The translations under genes and the position numbers were made by a program. A DNA stretch of 64,000 nucleotides from Mesorhabditis belari (lineage: Eukaryota; Nematoda; Chromadorea; Rhabditida; Rhabditidae). Below, piece after piece: positions 10,393 through 21,899 of this stretch; the stretch's first letter is position 1, and each line of letters opens with the position of its first letter. Where the stretch lies: NCBI GenBank assembly GCA_958450365.1, contig CAUEEP010000909.1:1224747-1288746 (forward strand), given 5' to 3'. The notes beneath the pieces are model-generated. The model saw nothing but the letters and a program-made list of their open reading frames with translations. It ran no database searches and was not told the origin of the DNA.

Positions 10393-11315
10393 ATGTATTT
10401 CTTGTTGGTCTGTACGGTACTGCTTCCAGGTAAGATCCAGATTACAACCAATTTTCAGTGCCTAAGTCAAAAGTCCAAAAAATTTGACTTAAGTTAAACC
10501 AGAACCGTCTTTTTGCTCTTATTGAGATCCGATCCAACTCATTCTTAAATGTTTCTTGAAAACCGGCTTCAGGAATCACTCAATCGCTAACCAGCGAGCC
10601 ATTTGTTGGGACAATACCTGTGTACATTGTAAAGGTATGATCTTTGTGGGTTTTTCTTAGCGTTATTCCAACTGGACCAAGAACCAGGGCTTGTAAGCTG
10701 ACCGGTTAGAAGCCAGGTTCAATCCTGACATGCTGTAGACGCTCCAGTCGCCATTAATGCGATAACAAGATTTTTATCTTGAACACTGAATGAACCGTAA
10801 GTGCTTTCTTCATTGTCTTGTGGCCCATTTACTGACGGAGTACTAAGAATATAATAAAAGGGTTGAAGGGGGTCTGTAAAAGGTGGTCTGGTGCAAAGAC
10901 CAAGCCAATTCCAACTAAGGCCAGTAGTCAAGTTTATAACTTCTGATCGGTCTCTGCCTTGGCCTGACCTGGAAAAATTGCATTTAGATTTGTTGACAAT
11001 ATTTCAGACAATAATCTGCGTTCAAGAATCGCTCTTGGTCGTGAGCGTTGGTTCAATGGAACATGCCTGAATGCAACTTGTCCCACGGATGAGAACGTCT
11101 TCATGTATTGGCCACCATCAAAGAGAACTTATCAACTGGTAGGATTTATAATTCGAATTGAAAAATGCAGATTTTTCCAGAAATGGGATGCCGGTTTGGC
11201 GTTGAATGCCTCAAAGCGTCTTACCTCACTCTTCACCTACACTCCAGTCTACAGTCCTTATCCTGTTCCAAGTGACGTTCGGGAGATTCGTCACCGAAAC
11301 GTACAATTCAAATAA
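10393..11315 (+). CDS. CAP/SCP-TAPS-like secreted protein, partial or degenerate
   Basis: Exon 1 (10393-10429) is a signal peptide, MYFLLVCTVLLP. Exon 2 is 10573-10634, exon 3 is 11008-11138, exon 4 is 11181-11315. Exons 3-4 read NNLRSRIALGRERWFNG, then KWDAGLALNASKRL. This resembles the CAP-domain start (HN-LRS-IALG, then a WD-LA--A helix) of nematode venom-allergen-like proteins. The phase from exon 2 to exon 3 does not fit, so a small exon is missing or the gene is broken. The later CAP motifs are absent: the frame stops at 11313 and a MITE begins 128 bp downstream (11444). An alternative frame continues GRFVTETYNSNNRTAQEM, hinting at a frameshift. Best read as a truncated CAP gene. Confidence 0.4.
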
Positions 11316-11443
11316 TCGTACCGCTCAGGAAATGTGTAAGTTTAAAATTGGGTACCGCAAAATTATGGAACAAACTTTGCAATCAGCTGTTTCGTTTTTC
11401 AACTTTGCAATCAGCTCAATCTTTTTTCATTTGCTTTTAACTA

Positions 11444-11962
11444 TTGGGTTGGTAAATTGAAAACTACCGGGCTTTGAACTAAAATTTATTCAACATAAAG
11501 CCATCAATTGATTCGAAATAATTTCCATTATTATTGACGACTTCTGCCCATTTTACAGGCAATTTGCGGATTCCTCTTTCGTAGTAGGATTTTGGTTTGT
11601 GTGTGAGACAAGTGTGAGACTCAAAAATCGAGGACTGGAGATGTCGCAGTTTGAGCACTTTCTTCAAAAGAAACCCATTTTTGTGTCAATAGAAAAGTTG
11701 TAGAGAATCAAAAATTAAGCTTATATCCAAATTTTCAAAAAGATACACTTAGTAGTTTCGCTTAAAATGCAAGTTTTGTGAAAGTTCGTAAATTTGGCAT
11801 TTCTTGAAAACTAGCTTTTTAATCGCTCTGAAAATTTGGATATAAGCTTCATTTTTGATTCTCTACAACTTTTCCATTGACACCAAAATGGGTTTCTTTT
11901 GATGAAAGTGCTCAAACTGTGATATATGACAATAGCCGGCAGTTTTCAATTCACCAATCCAA
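11444..11962. mobile_element. MITE family 2, copy 1 (519 bp), mariner-derived foldback
   Basis: The ends TTGGGTTGGTAAATTGAAAA and the mirrored sequence are flanked by TA. The left part encodes, on the minus strand, a mariner C-terminus (KLPVKWAEVVNNNGNYFES), so this is a deletion derivative. The interior contains a second long inverted repeat (about 11660-11740 against 11830-11915). Copy 2 lies at 24905-25435 in the opposite internal orientation. Confidence 0.88.
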
Positions 11963-11994
11963 TATTATCCAATATTACGCTCTGTTATTCGATA

Positions 11995-12190
11995 TGAAAA
12001 GCAAAAAAGACTTGCGCCCGACCATAATTCGATTAAGGATGAAAAACGAGTGATGAAGATTGCCGATCTTTTGAAAGAGTCTCACTCGATCGTTTCAAAA
12101 GCCATCAAACGTTACAAAGAGACGGGAAACAACGATGATCTGGTTGGGAGAGGACATCGGGTTGGGAGAGGACATGCAAAGCATTGAAAA
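11995..12190 (+). pseudogene. Tc1-like transposase N-terminal fragment
   Basis: The broken frame DLRPTIIRLR then VMKIADLLKESHSIVSKAIK and RYKETGNNDDLVGRGHR is the paired helix-turn-helix and GRPR-like linker of Tc1 transposases. The catalytic part is absent. Confidence 0.6.
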
Positions 12191-12469
12191 GTTCAATGTT
12201 TTACAATTTTTCAACAAAAAGTGTAAAAATATAAAGAAACAAAATGAAATGAACTAGAAGTATACAGGAGATAAATTGGAAGATTATGCAAATTTCGAGC
12301 AAAAATAAATATAAATTTGGGGGGAGTGGGGATTCTATTAAAGGGGGGGGGGGGGGGGCTTCAATTAAAGTATTTACGGTATTTATTTATATTTAAAATG
12401 GCATATAAAAGTTTTTTTGCCCATAATGTTTTTTATATGCCGATAAGCATGTTCACTTATCTTGTCAAC

Positions 12470-13254
12470 TCAACTGTCAACCTGGCAATGTCCAAGCGGG
12501 TGACCTAAGTTGAAATATCGATACTGGGTTGGTGTGACGCCAGTGTATCCATAACCACCGTATCTATTATACCCATTGTATCCACTGTAGCCACCTGAAC
12601 AAAAAATCGGATCAATTGGATATTCTGATCAAAAAAACCATGTTTACCATATCGTCGATGTCCGAAGAGTCCTCCGAAACCAACGTTTGACGAAATCGAT
12701 AGACCCCATCGACCTAGGACATTGAACTGATTTGATTGTTGGTAACTTTTTCGTAAATCTATGTGTAATTGTAAAATAACAAACAGATAGACTGTGAGAT
12801 TTCTTGCTCTGTTAGATTGTTATAAGTTGTTACAAATTGTTAGATTAGACTTCTTTACTCACTGAATCACGACAGTGACAAGATTTTGAATTGAGTTTTA
12901 AAATGAGAGAACTCACCAAACAAAGGAACGAACACGGTCTCATCACCATTAGCTGAAAACAATCGACATTTGGAGTCTCATTTCCATTTATTGGAAACTT
13001 TAGCAAAGCTTTTTCTACAGCAAAGTTGAGCAAAACTAATTTTACACTCATAAAACTTACAACTTGGAATGTGATAAGCGATTCGTTTCACTCTTTTTTT
13101 ATCATTTTCAACTTTTTGAGTTGAATCCAATGATTGGCGTTCATTTGTTGATTTTGTTTCCACTAAAATCCACTACTTTAACTGAAATTCAACAAAAAAA
13201 CTTACGAGAAATACAAAATACTGCAAAAAGATAAACAAGTGCCAGGGTTTTCAT
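12470..13254 (-). CDS. secreted Gly/Tyr-rich protein (125 aa)
   Basis: Five exons in phase: 13206-13254, 13061-13162, 12917-12952, 12648-12713, 12470-12594. It starts with a signal peptide, MKTLALVYLFAVFCIS. A polar stretch follows, ending in a KKRVKR basic cluster that could be a proprotein cleavage site. Then comes a Gly/Tyr-rich region with LFGHRRYGGYSGYNGYNRYG and GGYGYTGVTPTQ. Small nematode secreted proteins with GYG repeats include cuticle-associated and antimicrobial neuropeptide-like (NLP/CNC) proteins; this resembles them in composition only. Product is probably extracellular or epidermal. The final 17 residues (from YRYFNLGH) read less like the rest. Confidence 0.65.
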
Positions 13255-13645
13255 TGGCTAACGTTTTAGATGTTGTCGGAAAGGAATTTTCAAATTTTAT
13301 ACCCTCCTCAAATCAACATCGGAGTTCACGTTTCCATCAAACGAACGAAGTTAGTCAAATGGAATGAAGCCAAAGCTCTGGATCACAAAAATAGTTCAAC
13401 AGTTCAAGTGGTTCAACAGACTGATATCATGGAATGTAAAGGTTATTATTTAAAGTTAAGTGAAAGATAATACTCAAATACATTGCCAGTTTTGAGTGCG
13501 ATCTAATGAAAGAAAAATGAGCAAACATTGGCAGGCCACTACTTTTTTCCACCACTGTAACAGTCCAATCAATGTGGTTAACACCTGATAAATCAACAGT
13601 TATTGAATCTCACTAATCATTGATTTCTAGTCAAAAATGTGACAG

Positions 13646-14145
13646 TCAGCTTTGTCTAGCCTCCCAACTTTCGAAATTTGAATCGGTGTTTGAAAAAGAA
13701 ACCTGGAGAAAATAAATCAACGAGAAGTAGTTCTGCCTCTCGATCACTTTCTTCGACACAGATTTATTTTCGACAAGCTTTTTTCGCGCTTTTATCCTGA
13801 GGTGATTTAAGAATAGAAACGTTATAATAGCCACCGAGAAAAATCGGGCCGCGAAAGCGATACCAACGTAGATTATGGGTCTATTTCGGAACACGAGAAG
13901 ACGTGGCTCTTGCGAGAAATCTTTTGAGATCGATTTGTCGAAGTAATTCTAAAACAAATATCTTCTACAGCTTGTGGCTTGGCATCTTAATAGTTTTTGA
14001 CCACAAAACCATACCTGACATTCTAAAACGCTCCTAACCCAATTCGGAGATGCTTAGATACGATTAATTGCATTGTGAGCCTTTGTAAATAGTTGACAAC
14101 TGACGGGTTCCAATGATAACGATCAGTAAGCTTAGTTGCCACCAG
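13646..14145 (-). CDS. hypothetical single-pass membrane protein, partial model
   Basis: The last exon (13646-13948) encodes FRNRPIIYVGIAFAARFFSV and AIITFLFLNHLRIKARKK: one hydrophobic segment followed by a basic stop-transfer. A likely preceding exon (14062-14145) reads NPSVVNYLQRLTMQLI and joins in phase 0. No start codon with a clear leader was found; Met inside the second exon is possible. It lies just downstream of the TRIM-like gene on the same strand (170 bp), so co-transcription is possible. Family not recognised. Confidence 0.4.
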
Positions 14146-14314
14146 CTAAACTCGGATTTTAGGAAGAAAAGTTGAATTCGAACATTTTGAATGGAGATTT
14201 ATGGTTGAGATGGAAATCTGCCTCAATAAATATGCTTTATTCGGCACTTTATTCGCAAAATACATCAAAATAATTGTTAAAGAAGTTTTCCATATAATCT
14301 TGTATTCGGATTTC

Positions 14315-15876
14315 CTAGACCTCAGGGTTCTCGTTGAGGGTTTGGATCAATTGCTAAACAAATTTAATTAAATTCTCTTTAAAACCCCAATCAACTCACC
14401 TTGACTTCACCATCGAATCTGCGCAAATGAGGCAAGTAATTCTCAGCGGATGACTCAAAATTAGATTTAATTTTTCTAAACAACAAATGTTTCGTTTCGA
14501 AATCTGAAAACTTACGTAAACGACTCGTGTTTCTCCTGTAAATCGGCAAAAGTTGATGCGTCCTTGAGAGTTTCCTCTTTCAAAAGCAATTTCTAAAGAA
14601 ATATCGACTTCAATTGGTTTTATTTGATAAAAATGCCGTTTCAAAGATGTCAATGCCCTCAAGAAGGTCCTTGTGTAGTTCAGGAACCAAATCCTTATAC
14701 GTTTCGATGACATCTCTTGACTCTTGTTGAAGTTCCATCAACATTTGGTTAGCCTAAACACATGAAATTAATATAGTACGCCTTTCAATTCCAAACTAAC
14801 AAAACCAACAACGAAGTGCAAAAGATACTTGTTTTTCCAATAGAGGAATGATTTCATGCAAACGATGTTTTTTGCAAGCACAAACAGCACAAATCTATAA
14901 ATACAAAAGGGCTTAATCAATCTTAACAATAGCTTACTTCAAAACGACATTTACTGCAATAAAACATTTCGTCGACAATATTCTAAAATACTTCTATAGA
15001 AATCAATTTAAGTAGGCATACCTTTTTGTGGCATTCGTTGCAGCTACGTGCATCCTTAGCATTCATTAAAGCTGCCTCAATTATTTCCATTTGTCGAGTC
15101 ATTTCGGGCAGCTCATTTAGAAAGTCTAAAGAAAAAATAGTGAATTTAAAAAGAATTCATCTACCATGAAATTGATCTTTCTGTTCGTTGACAACAGTGT
15201 GCCTTCGACAAGTTGGACAAGTGACAAGTTGATAGTTACTTGAGGACAACCGACGTGTCTTCAAACAGCATCCCGTGCAAATGATATGCCCACATCCAAG
15301 AACAAACGATTTCTTTGCCTCAATTTGATTTGAATCTAAAGCAAGATTTTTTCAAGCAAGTCATCAAACTTACATTCATCCTGACAAATTGGACATTCCG
15401 GAATATTAAAAGGCTAAAAGAATCACTATGATTTGTAAATCCCAAATCCAACCTTCACAAGCAAATATCCCTTTGGAGTAAAGACCAATGAGTTTTCTTG
15501 TGACAAAACGTCTAAAACAATTCGATTGATTAATCAGCTTTTACTCAAAACAAAAATAGAATAAAACTCACCAATCAAAAAGTAGGCAAAGCTTCTGTGG
15601 TTGAAACAGGCACTATCTCCACATTGATGCTTTCTCTTTTCTGGTCCCAACCTCCACTCTTTCTCGAAACATTCGTTGCACATGGCCAATCCACAGCCCA
15701 AATGAAATGGAGATCGAGGTTGATTAGCAACTCGAGCAACTAAAAGATTGGCAAATCAAACAAAACCACTTTGTTTACGCTTTAAAATCTAGATTATTTC
15801 GAAATCCATAACTGAAAAGCAAAAACTTACACGGTTTCTTGCAGACAATGCAGTTGAGCGATTCAAACACATTCAT
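14315..15876 (-). CDS. TRIM/RBCC-type RING protein with two RING-like zinc regions
   Basis: About ten short exons. Exon 1 begins MNVFESLNCIVCKKP. The next gives a RING-like region with LGCGLAMCNECFEKEW and CGDSACFNH, in which the usual His of the C3HC4 pattern is missing. A second, canonical RING follows: PECPICQDE, LGCGHIICTGC, CPTCRR. Then comes a B-box-like zinc region (CNECHKK, YCSKCRFEICAVCACKKHRLH) and coiled-coil segments (LMELQQESRDVIETYKDL, LLLKEETLKDASTFADLQEK), ending LIQTLNENPEV. The order RING, B-box, coiled coil is that of TRIM proteins, which act as ubiquitin E3 ligases. No C-terminal NHL or SPRY domain is present. The splice from the first coiled-coil exon to LLLKEE is unresolved. 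Exon boundaries near 14600 are uncertain. Confidence 0.75.
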
Positions 15877-16180
15877 TTCCTAAAAAGAAAGCATTAGAAT
15901 TATTGAACAATCAACAAAAGAAATGAACGCATGAAAGAAATCGAATTGAGAGTTTGTGTGTTGAGGGTGGTAAAATTGAGAGAATATTTTTAACTCTACC
16001 TAAACTTTTAACGAACTTTTAGATGCTCGGGAGCAAAAGCTGTGTTTTTCCAAAATAATATAAACACGGGTCTTTTTGAAGACTTTTTGAAAGCGACTGC
16101 TCGAAAGCTAACCGCCTTCTCTCTTTTCATATTTGATTGAATATGTTGAGATCAAAGTCTAAACCATAAGATATTCAGAG

Positions 16181-16545
16181 ACCGTAAAGGGTTTATTAGA
16201 AGAACCCCCTATAGGAGCGTCGCGTAGTCTAAGTTTACTCTCAAACAAACGCTCATATCTCGACATCAGTACGTTTGTTTCTGCGCGCTTGGGTATCAAA
16301 TTAACAATATAACACATAATTTGAGCATTAACCAGGGTTTAGAACAAAATGATTGAAAAATGATGAAAAATCGGTTTTTTTTGTCACTTTTGTCTTGCAA
16401 AAAATCACCAATCCTCTCTACTTTAATTTAATACCCAAGCGCGCAGAAACAAACGTACTAGTCTCGAGATATGAGCGTTTATTTGAGAGTAAACTTAGAC
16501 TACGTGACACTCCTATAGGGGTTCTTCTATTAGAGCTTTGACGGT
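16181..16545. mobile_element. MITE with arms of about 115 bp (365 bp)
   Basis: The left arm (16181-16300) and right arm (16425-16545) are inverted copies, including AGTCTAAGTTTACTCTCAAA and CCCAAGCGCGCAGAAACAAA. The outer ends read ACCGTAAAG and CTTTGACGGT. No ORF. A partial relative lies at 39290-39480. Confidence 0.8.
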
Positions 16546-16682
16546 AATTTGCTACTTTTCTTGATTGACTGAATATTTAGCTCTTTTTTGATTCTTACGT
16601 CATTTTTGGGCACATCAATTCCTTTACGAACTCCAAACGAGAAGAGCGCTTTCCAATTTCAGAGCTCGTTACCGTTTTGTGG

Positions 16683-16810
16683 AAGTCATTTCTCAAAATG
16701 ACCACCATTTGCAGCAACACATTTCTCCAAGCGCTTGGGAAAGTCGTCGATTGCCTTTTGGATAGTAGTCAAACAAAGCCTATGTCTTAACCTTAACCGT
16801 TTTCCATAAT
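16683..16810 (-). pseudogene. Tc1-type transposase C-terminal remnant
   Basis: The minus strand reads TIQKAIDDFPKRLEKCVAAN GGHFE, the usual last segment of IS630/Tc1 transposases. No terminal repeats were found. Confidence 0.55.
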
Positions 16811-16899
16811 TTTGCCGCGGTAAGACTTTCATTCTCAGTCGATCGTGCCGATTATGGTCAATGGTATCCTTGGCTTCACACTCACGCCGTTCCATCGCT

Positions 16900-17540
16900 C
16901 AAATACCAAAAATCGAAGAACGATTTAATGTATGACGAGTTGTCAAAGGGGCAAACGTACAAAGTAGGACTTTTTGCCACCTTAAAAGTTTGCTCTTTGT
17001 AATCTTAAATGCTTTACGGAGAGACGAGAAGGATTGGCTGTGCCTACACAAATATAACCGACGAAAACCACTTCCGTTTACTTTGTCAACTCTGGCCAAA
17101 GTTTGTTTACTGATCGATTTCGATAATGATTGATTAAGCCTATATGTTTCACCCTTATAATTCAGTCCACCAACAGTTGGCGTGAACATTTACCCACCGG
17201 CCACCATTCCATGTGAAATCTGCTCTGGATGTCCAGCGGCCACAGCTCCTTGCAATAAAGCAACCGGCCTTTGCATTGTCAAAGCTGCTGCCGGAAAATA
17301 AACCGATATAAATACCGGTCTTGTTAGCTGAATATTTGCATTCAAATTTTTGTCTCAAATTTGAAATCTTTAGCTTATCAATCTCAACCAAGACTGTATT
17401 TGCAAAAGTCAAGAACTCAACTAGGCTACAAATCTCAAGTTCAGGCTTGGCCCTGGACTTGATTCTAATTTGAATCAATTTCAGGCTTGACCTTGGACTT
17501 GATTCTAATTTGAATTCTAAAATTTCAGAACTTTAAAAAC
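16900..17540. other. possible coding remnant, no model
   Basis: The minus strand has open stretches that look partly coding, such as MQRPVALLQGAVAAGHPEQI near 17200-17290 and LNYKGETYRLNQSLSK near 17120-17160. I could not connect them into a gene. A 30-bp local duplication (TCAGGCTTGGCC / TCAGGCTTGACC) occurs at 17441-17500. Confidence 0.25.
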
Positions 17541-17686
17541 CACTCAAACGTGTGAGTGAGACGCTCTAAAGAGTTAGAATCTGACAAGATATATCAAATT
17601 ATTCTAATTTGCACTTAATTTGCTCATCGCTCATTGCTCATTTGCTTTAGTGAACTAACATGTTTGTAGAGAATTCAACAAAATAT

Positions 17687-20600
17687 TTATTCGACGACTT
17701 TTTTGCTTGACTTGTCGGAATCATTTTTTCGTAGACTCGTTTTCCCTTCCTTGATCATTTGCACAATTTCGTGAGTCTCATAGTCTTTTGTTTCTGGTAG
17801 ATGAAAATACAGATAGATGAGACACAGAAAACAGGGGAGAACGAAAAGGAAAAGCGTTGACAATGATCCAAATGTCTGAAATTAGTTGTAAAAGTCATTT
17901 TTTGTCAAATTATTCAACTACCGTAATAATTCTATTAGAAGACCAGTCTCTAATAGAAGACCAGTCTCTAATAGAAGACCACCCCCCTGACCCCTTGAAA
18001 TCGGGACTTTTTAAAACTTCTTTTTAAGTAGAATGATAGATTTCGGTCCAGATAGTAATATTTTAGCCTCGGCAGTTAAATTGGAGACGTAGTTTTTGAA
18101 AAAATTAAAAAATAACTTTTTGGAAAAAATTTTATGTGGTCCCCCACATGGATTTTTTTTGAAAGATTTTCTATGGAGTCCGGGCAAGAAAATAATTTCA
18201 CTTTTAGACATGTTTTTGACATGTTTTGGGCCAAGGGCTATCGTTTGAAATAGTTTTTAAAAATTTTTAATTTTTTGATTTATGTAGGGGACCCTTACCT
18301 ACTTTTTTGACCGATCAATTTTGGGGGGTTGAAAATTAGAAGACCATGGTCTTCTATTAGAATTATTACGGTAATTCCATTGAAAAGTTGATCCCACGTA
18401 AGTAGCGAACTTTCAAAGAGTCCGTGTGGCAATTTGATAAACGAAAACAATCAAACCTCCATCAACGGTTCAATGGCCACATTAGCGGCCACGATGAAAA
18501 TGCTATTCATCGAAATCGCCAAACAGATTGCTGACGAGCGATACTGCAATGGGACAAGCTCACACGTGATCGGGAAACAAATCGGACCGATGGCGAAACT
18601 GAAGTCTCATCTTGTTTGATGCTATTAAAACACAGAAAGCTATTAAAAGTTCGACTCGAGTTCTCCAGTTTGACCGAATCATTCAACCCCTTCCTTCCAG
18701 CTCAACTGTATCTTACCTTTACAGAGTTTAAAAAATTTTAACAGTTTTGATTGATAGATGTGATTTTTGGCGTTAACTTCAATGAATTTGACCCTTTTGT
18801 TTCAACTCCCCTTTATATTAGGTTGAGAAGAAAGTTCTCGCCGATTTTTTGGAAGAGGGTTCTGATCTTATCCGATTTGATCATGTAATAGCTCATTCAA
18901 AAGCTAATTATCTAGCGGATTAAATGGAAAGACCGTTTGTCGATTCATCAACTTTCAATTTTTTTGCAGCCATTTTACTGGGGTGCCTTTAAGCGCAAAT
19001 TTCAAAAAAATGGACTGTATTTGTTTTTTTGTATCGAAATCTGCTGAAACCATGTTTTTTAGACCCGGACTTGACCCGGAATCGAACCCTTAACCCTCGG
19101 ATTACCGGATTACCAATATAACTAATTTTCTCAACATCATTTTCCCTTTTAAAACTAAGCCTTTTTTGAGATTAAACGCTAATTTTATAAGTTATAGCTT
19201 TAAAATACCTTCTTATCACAAAATAAAGCAAATCTAATCACTCAGAAGTTTAGGGGAGTCGAACCAACAACCCCTCTGTAGCTCCAGATTCATAGACAGC
19301 GCCACTAACCACTCGACCACGCGTATAAAGGAGACTTTGCATTCTATAAAGGAGCTTTTTGCAAAAACGCTTTAATTAACCCTCAAAACTAATTAGATTT
19401 TTGAAAACTAGATAAAATTTTGGATAGAATAGTCAAATTTTCAGACCGATCGGCTCAGCCATTTTTTTTCTAAAATCTATAAAAGACAGACACATACTTT
19501 CTCTCTTTCTCAGCCATTTCTCTCTCTCTGTCTTATAATAAGTAGAGATTAAAACACAGAAAGCTTTAAATGCTATTAAAACACAAAATACTAGCCTACA
19601 ATCAGAAAATCACATGTTTCTTTGTTTTGCTAATTATAGCTCTCATTCTCACCCGAAGCACAGCATAAAGCCGATCATCCCACTTGCCGCCAAATATTTC
19701 AATGTTGGGAAATGACCAGCGATGGCAAAAAGTGAGACACAAATGTATCCAAGTGAGGAAAATGTGAGGAGCAATGAGCGACGGTTGAACGTTTTGATGA
19801 GAAAAATGGCGACCAGATTCGACAGGACCAAAGCCGTGGAGATTATCGTCGAGCCCCAGGCGGAGAGATGACTGAAGATTTTTTGCATAGAAGTGAAAAT
19901 TATCAATGCCTACCTTGGTACTCCAATTTGATTCATCAAATATGTCGACGAGAGGAGAAATGAAAAATACGGCAACTGGAGGAAAAGACAAATGTTCCCG
20001 AGAAACAGAGCTTTTCGAAGATGTGGAACGGTGAAAAGATTCGACAAGGATTTCTTTTCTTTTTCTTCTTTACACTCGTCGAGGTATTCGTCAAGAATTT
20101 TCTCATTCTCCGGTTTCTTTCCTTGATAGAATTCAAGAGCTTTCCGCGCAGCTTCTCGATCTTTTCTAAAATTCCATTAAAATAGATTTAATTGAACTGA
20201 CTTTGCAATGGCCAACCACTTTGGAGTCTCTCTCAAATAGAAGAGATAAAACGATCCAATTAACCCGAACGGAACGGGAATCATTAGAAGAATCGTCAAA
20301 TGATTCCCCAAAATTGTCTTCATTCCAAAGATCATCCCTATTAAGCCCATCGCTGAGTATCCGAAGGAAAAGAGAGAGTTGAGGACTCCCCTCATTTTTG
20401 GAGTGCTCGTCTCCTGACAATACAACAACATCACCGTGTCGTTCATTGGAGCAAAGAAAGCACCTGGAGTTTTGTGCGATTTGATGATGTGTTGGGGTGA
20501 GAGCCTTTTTAGTATTACGTTATCTGATTGTTTTTCTTTGGGGAGCTATGTCACGAACTTCAGTAGCTCACTCAACGATGCATGCTGTGGCCTACAAGAA

Positions 20601-21894
20601 CATTATGGAGATTCAAATGCTTTCTTTTACAACCCAAACCATGCCATCTGGATGGTTGCTCTACCAGGATAATGATCCCAAACATAAGTCAAGGATGATG
20701 ATGCGACGAGTGGTGATTCTTCGAAATGGTACACGAGCACGACTTCCGGGCTGGTTTGCGGCAAGTCGAATCAAATTGATCAATCCGCCTCTCTACTCAC
20801 CAGATATGAACGTTATCGAGCATCTCTGGTCATTTGTGAAGTCGCGACTCAAGGGAAAGAAATTCGATTCGAATTCGCCTTATAGGTTCACATTTAACGT
20901 CTCTGGGCCATTATCCCCCAAAGTCTTTGGAAGAATCTTGTGGATTCCATACCGGATCGACTCAATGAAGTGATAAAAGCAAAAGGAGGACCAACCAAGT
21001 ATTGATTTAAAAAATTTTTATTAATTCTTTGCAAATGGGGCGTTATTTTTGTGGAGCTAATTTTTAAGTAACTTATTTTTTGTTTTATACTTCAATTTTT
21101 ATGCGATGTATACCAGGTGTCTCATAAAAAAAACGTTTTCAAATCGAATTTCCTAAAAAGTTCTAGTGGCTGCAGGTAGCTGAAATGTCAAGATTTCCTT
21201 ACGAAACACACTCTTGGATGGCAATAGGGCATTACTTTTGTGAACCACTGTATAATGACGAGCTTTCTACTTCAGAAGTGCAACTTACCGACAAATCGAC
21301 CGAGAATCATGATTTCCGGATAAATTGTTAGAGTGGCGACGGCTTGAATGACACTCGAGATGGTCATCATGATTGTGGTGACAATGTAGGCTTCTGAAAA
21401 TCACATGAGCCACTTAAAACACGTGACTTTTGTTTTCGAATTCCCAGTGCTCGAAGTTTCTAATGGAGGATTTGATACATAAACTATGCACGGCAACTGA
21501 GTTCGTTTTTGTCTTTTGTCTTGTTGAGGCAAACCAGTAAGTTTAGAATCGACTATTGCTTAAAATAGAGTCTTAAATCGTCTCTAAACTGTGTATTCAC
21601 CTAAAACTTACTTTTCCTTCCGTACTTATCGGGGAGATGCGGTCCCAACACTGCGCCCAGCACTTGTCCCGCATAATAGACGCTGTTGTAAACGCCGCGA
21701 ATCAACGAAATTTGTGCATCGCTCAATGAAGTTCCCCGTTTCCTGTAGCTCTCCTTTAAGAAATCGTCCACCCCATCGACGGCGGTATTTATGGAAGTGT
21801 GCGTGAAAGCGGAGAAGAGATTCGTGATGCAAGTTAGAATGCATCCCATCAAAAATAGCTTAGCATTGTAGCTAAAGATGAAATCAATTGACAT
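17687..21894 (-). CDS. SLC2/GLUT-like facilitative sugar transporter (483 aa), complete
   Basis: Seven exons, all phases consistent: 21612-21894, 21289-21393, 20202-20463, 19914-20165, 19653-19871, 18457-18598, 17687-17875. The total, 483 aa, is normal for the family. Sugar-porter landmarks in order: a first membrane helix after MSIDFIFSYNAKLF; LPDKYGRK between TM2 and TM3 (D-x2-GRK motif); MILGRFVG in TM4; CQETSTPKMRG (E-x3-P-x2-RG); LRETPKWL (usual ES/TPRYL position); a charged cytoplasmic loop KDREAARKALEFYQGKKPEN; GPICFPITCELVPLQYRS (TM10, E-x2-P-x2-R); and LPETKDYETHEI just after TM12 (PETKG position). It is predicted to move hexose or a related small solute across the plasma membrane. 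The substrate cannot be told. Intron 2 holds a Tc3-like remnant and intron 6 a MITE, yet all splice sites remain intact. Confidence 0.88.
17921..18371. mobile_element. MITE family 3, copy 1 (451 bp) in GLUT intron 6
   Basis: Inverted ends CCGTAATAATTCTATTAGAA with TA on both sides. The left end is followed by three near-copies of TCTAATAGAAGACCAG. A relative interrupted by a Tc1 element lies at 58525-59800, and a fragment at about 24190-24460. Confidence 0.85.
18830..18985. repeat. dispersed repeat fragment, shared with 1850-2010
   Basis: It starts GGTTGAGAAGAAAGTTCTCG and contains CAAAAGCTAATTAT and TCGATTCATCAA, matching the order of the fragment in the peptide gene intron. It lies in GLUT intron 5. 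Confidence 0.4.
19245..19325 (-). tRNA. tRNA-like sequence with long variable arm, probably pseudogene
   Basis: The minus strand reads A box TGGTCGAGTGGTTAGTGGC and B box GGTTCGACTCC, spaced as in class II (Ser/Leu) tRNAs, but the anticodon stem does not pair well. It is inside GLUT intron 5. Confidence 0.45.
20490..21252 (+). pseudogene. Tc3-like transposon remnant in GLUT intron 2
   Basis: The plus strand encodes the C-terminal half of a Tc3/Tc1-type transposase: LLYQDNDPKHKSRMMM (second catalytic Asp) and LYSPDMNVIEHLWSFVKSRL (third acidic residue, Glu). The right end, read on the minus strand, is TACAGTGGTTCACAAAAGTA, a Tc3-like terminus. No matching left end was found, so the element is truncated. 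Confidence 0.75.
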
Positions 21895-21899
21895 TTTAA

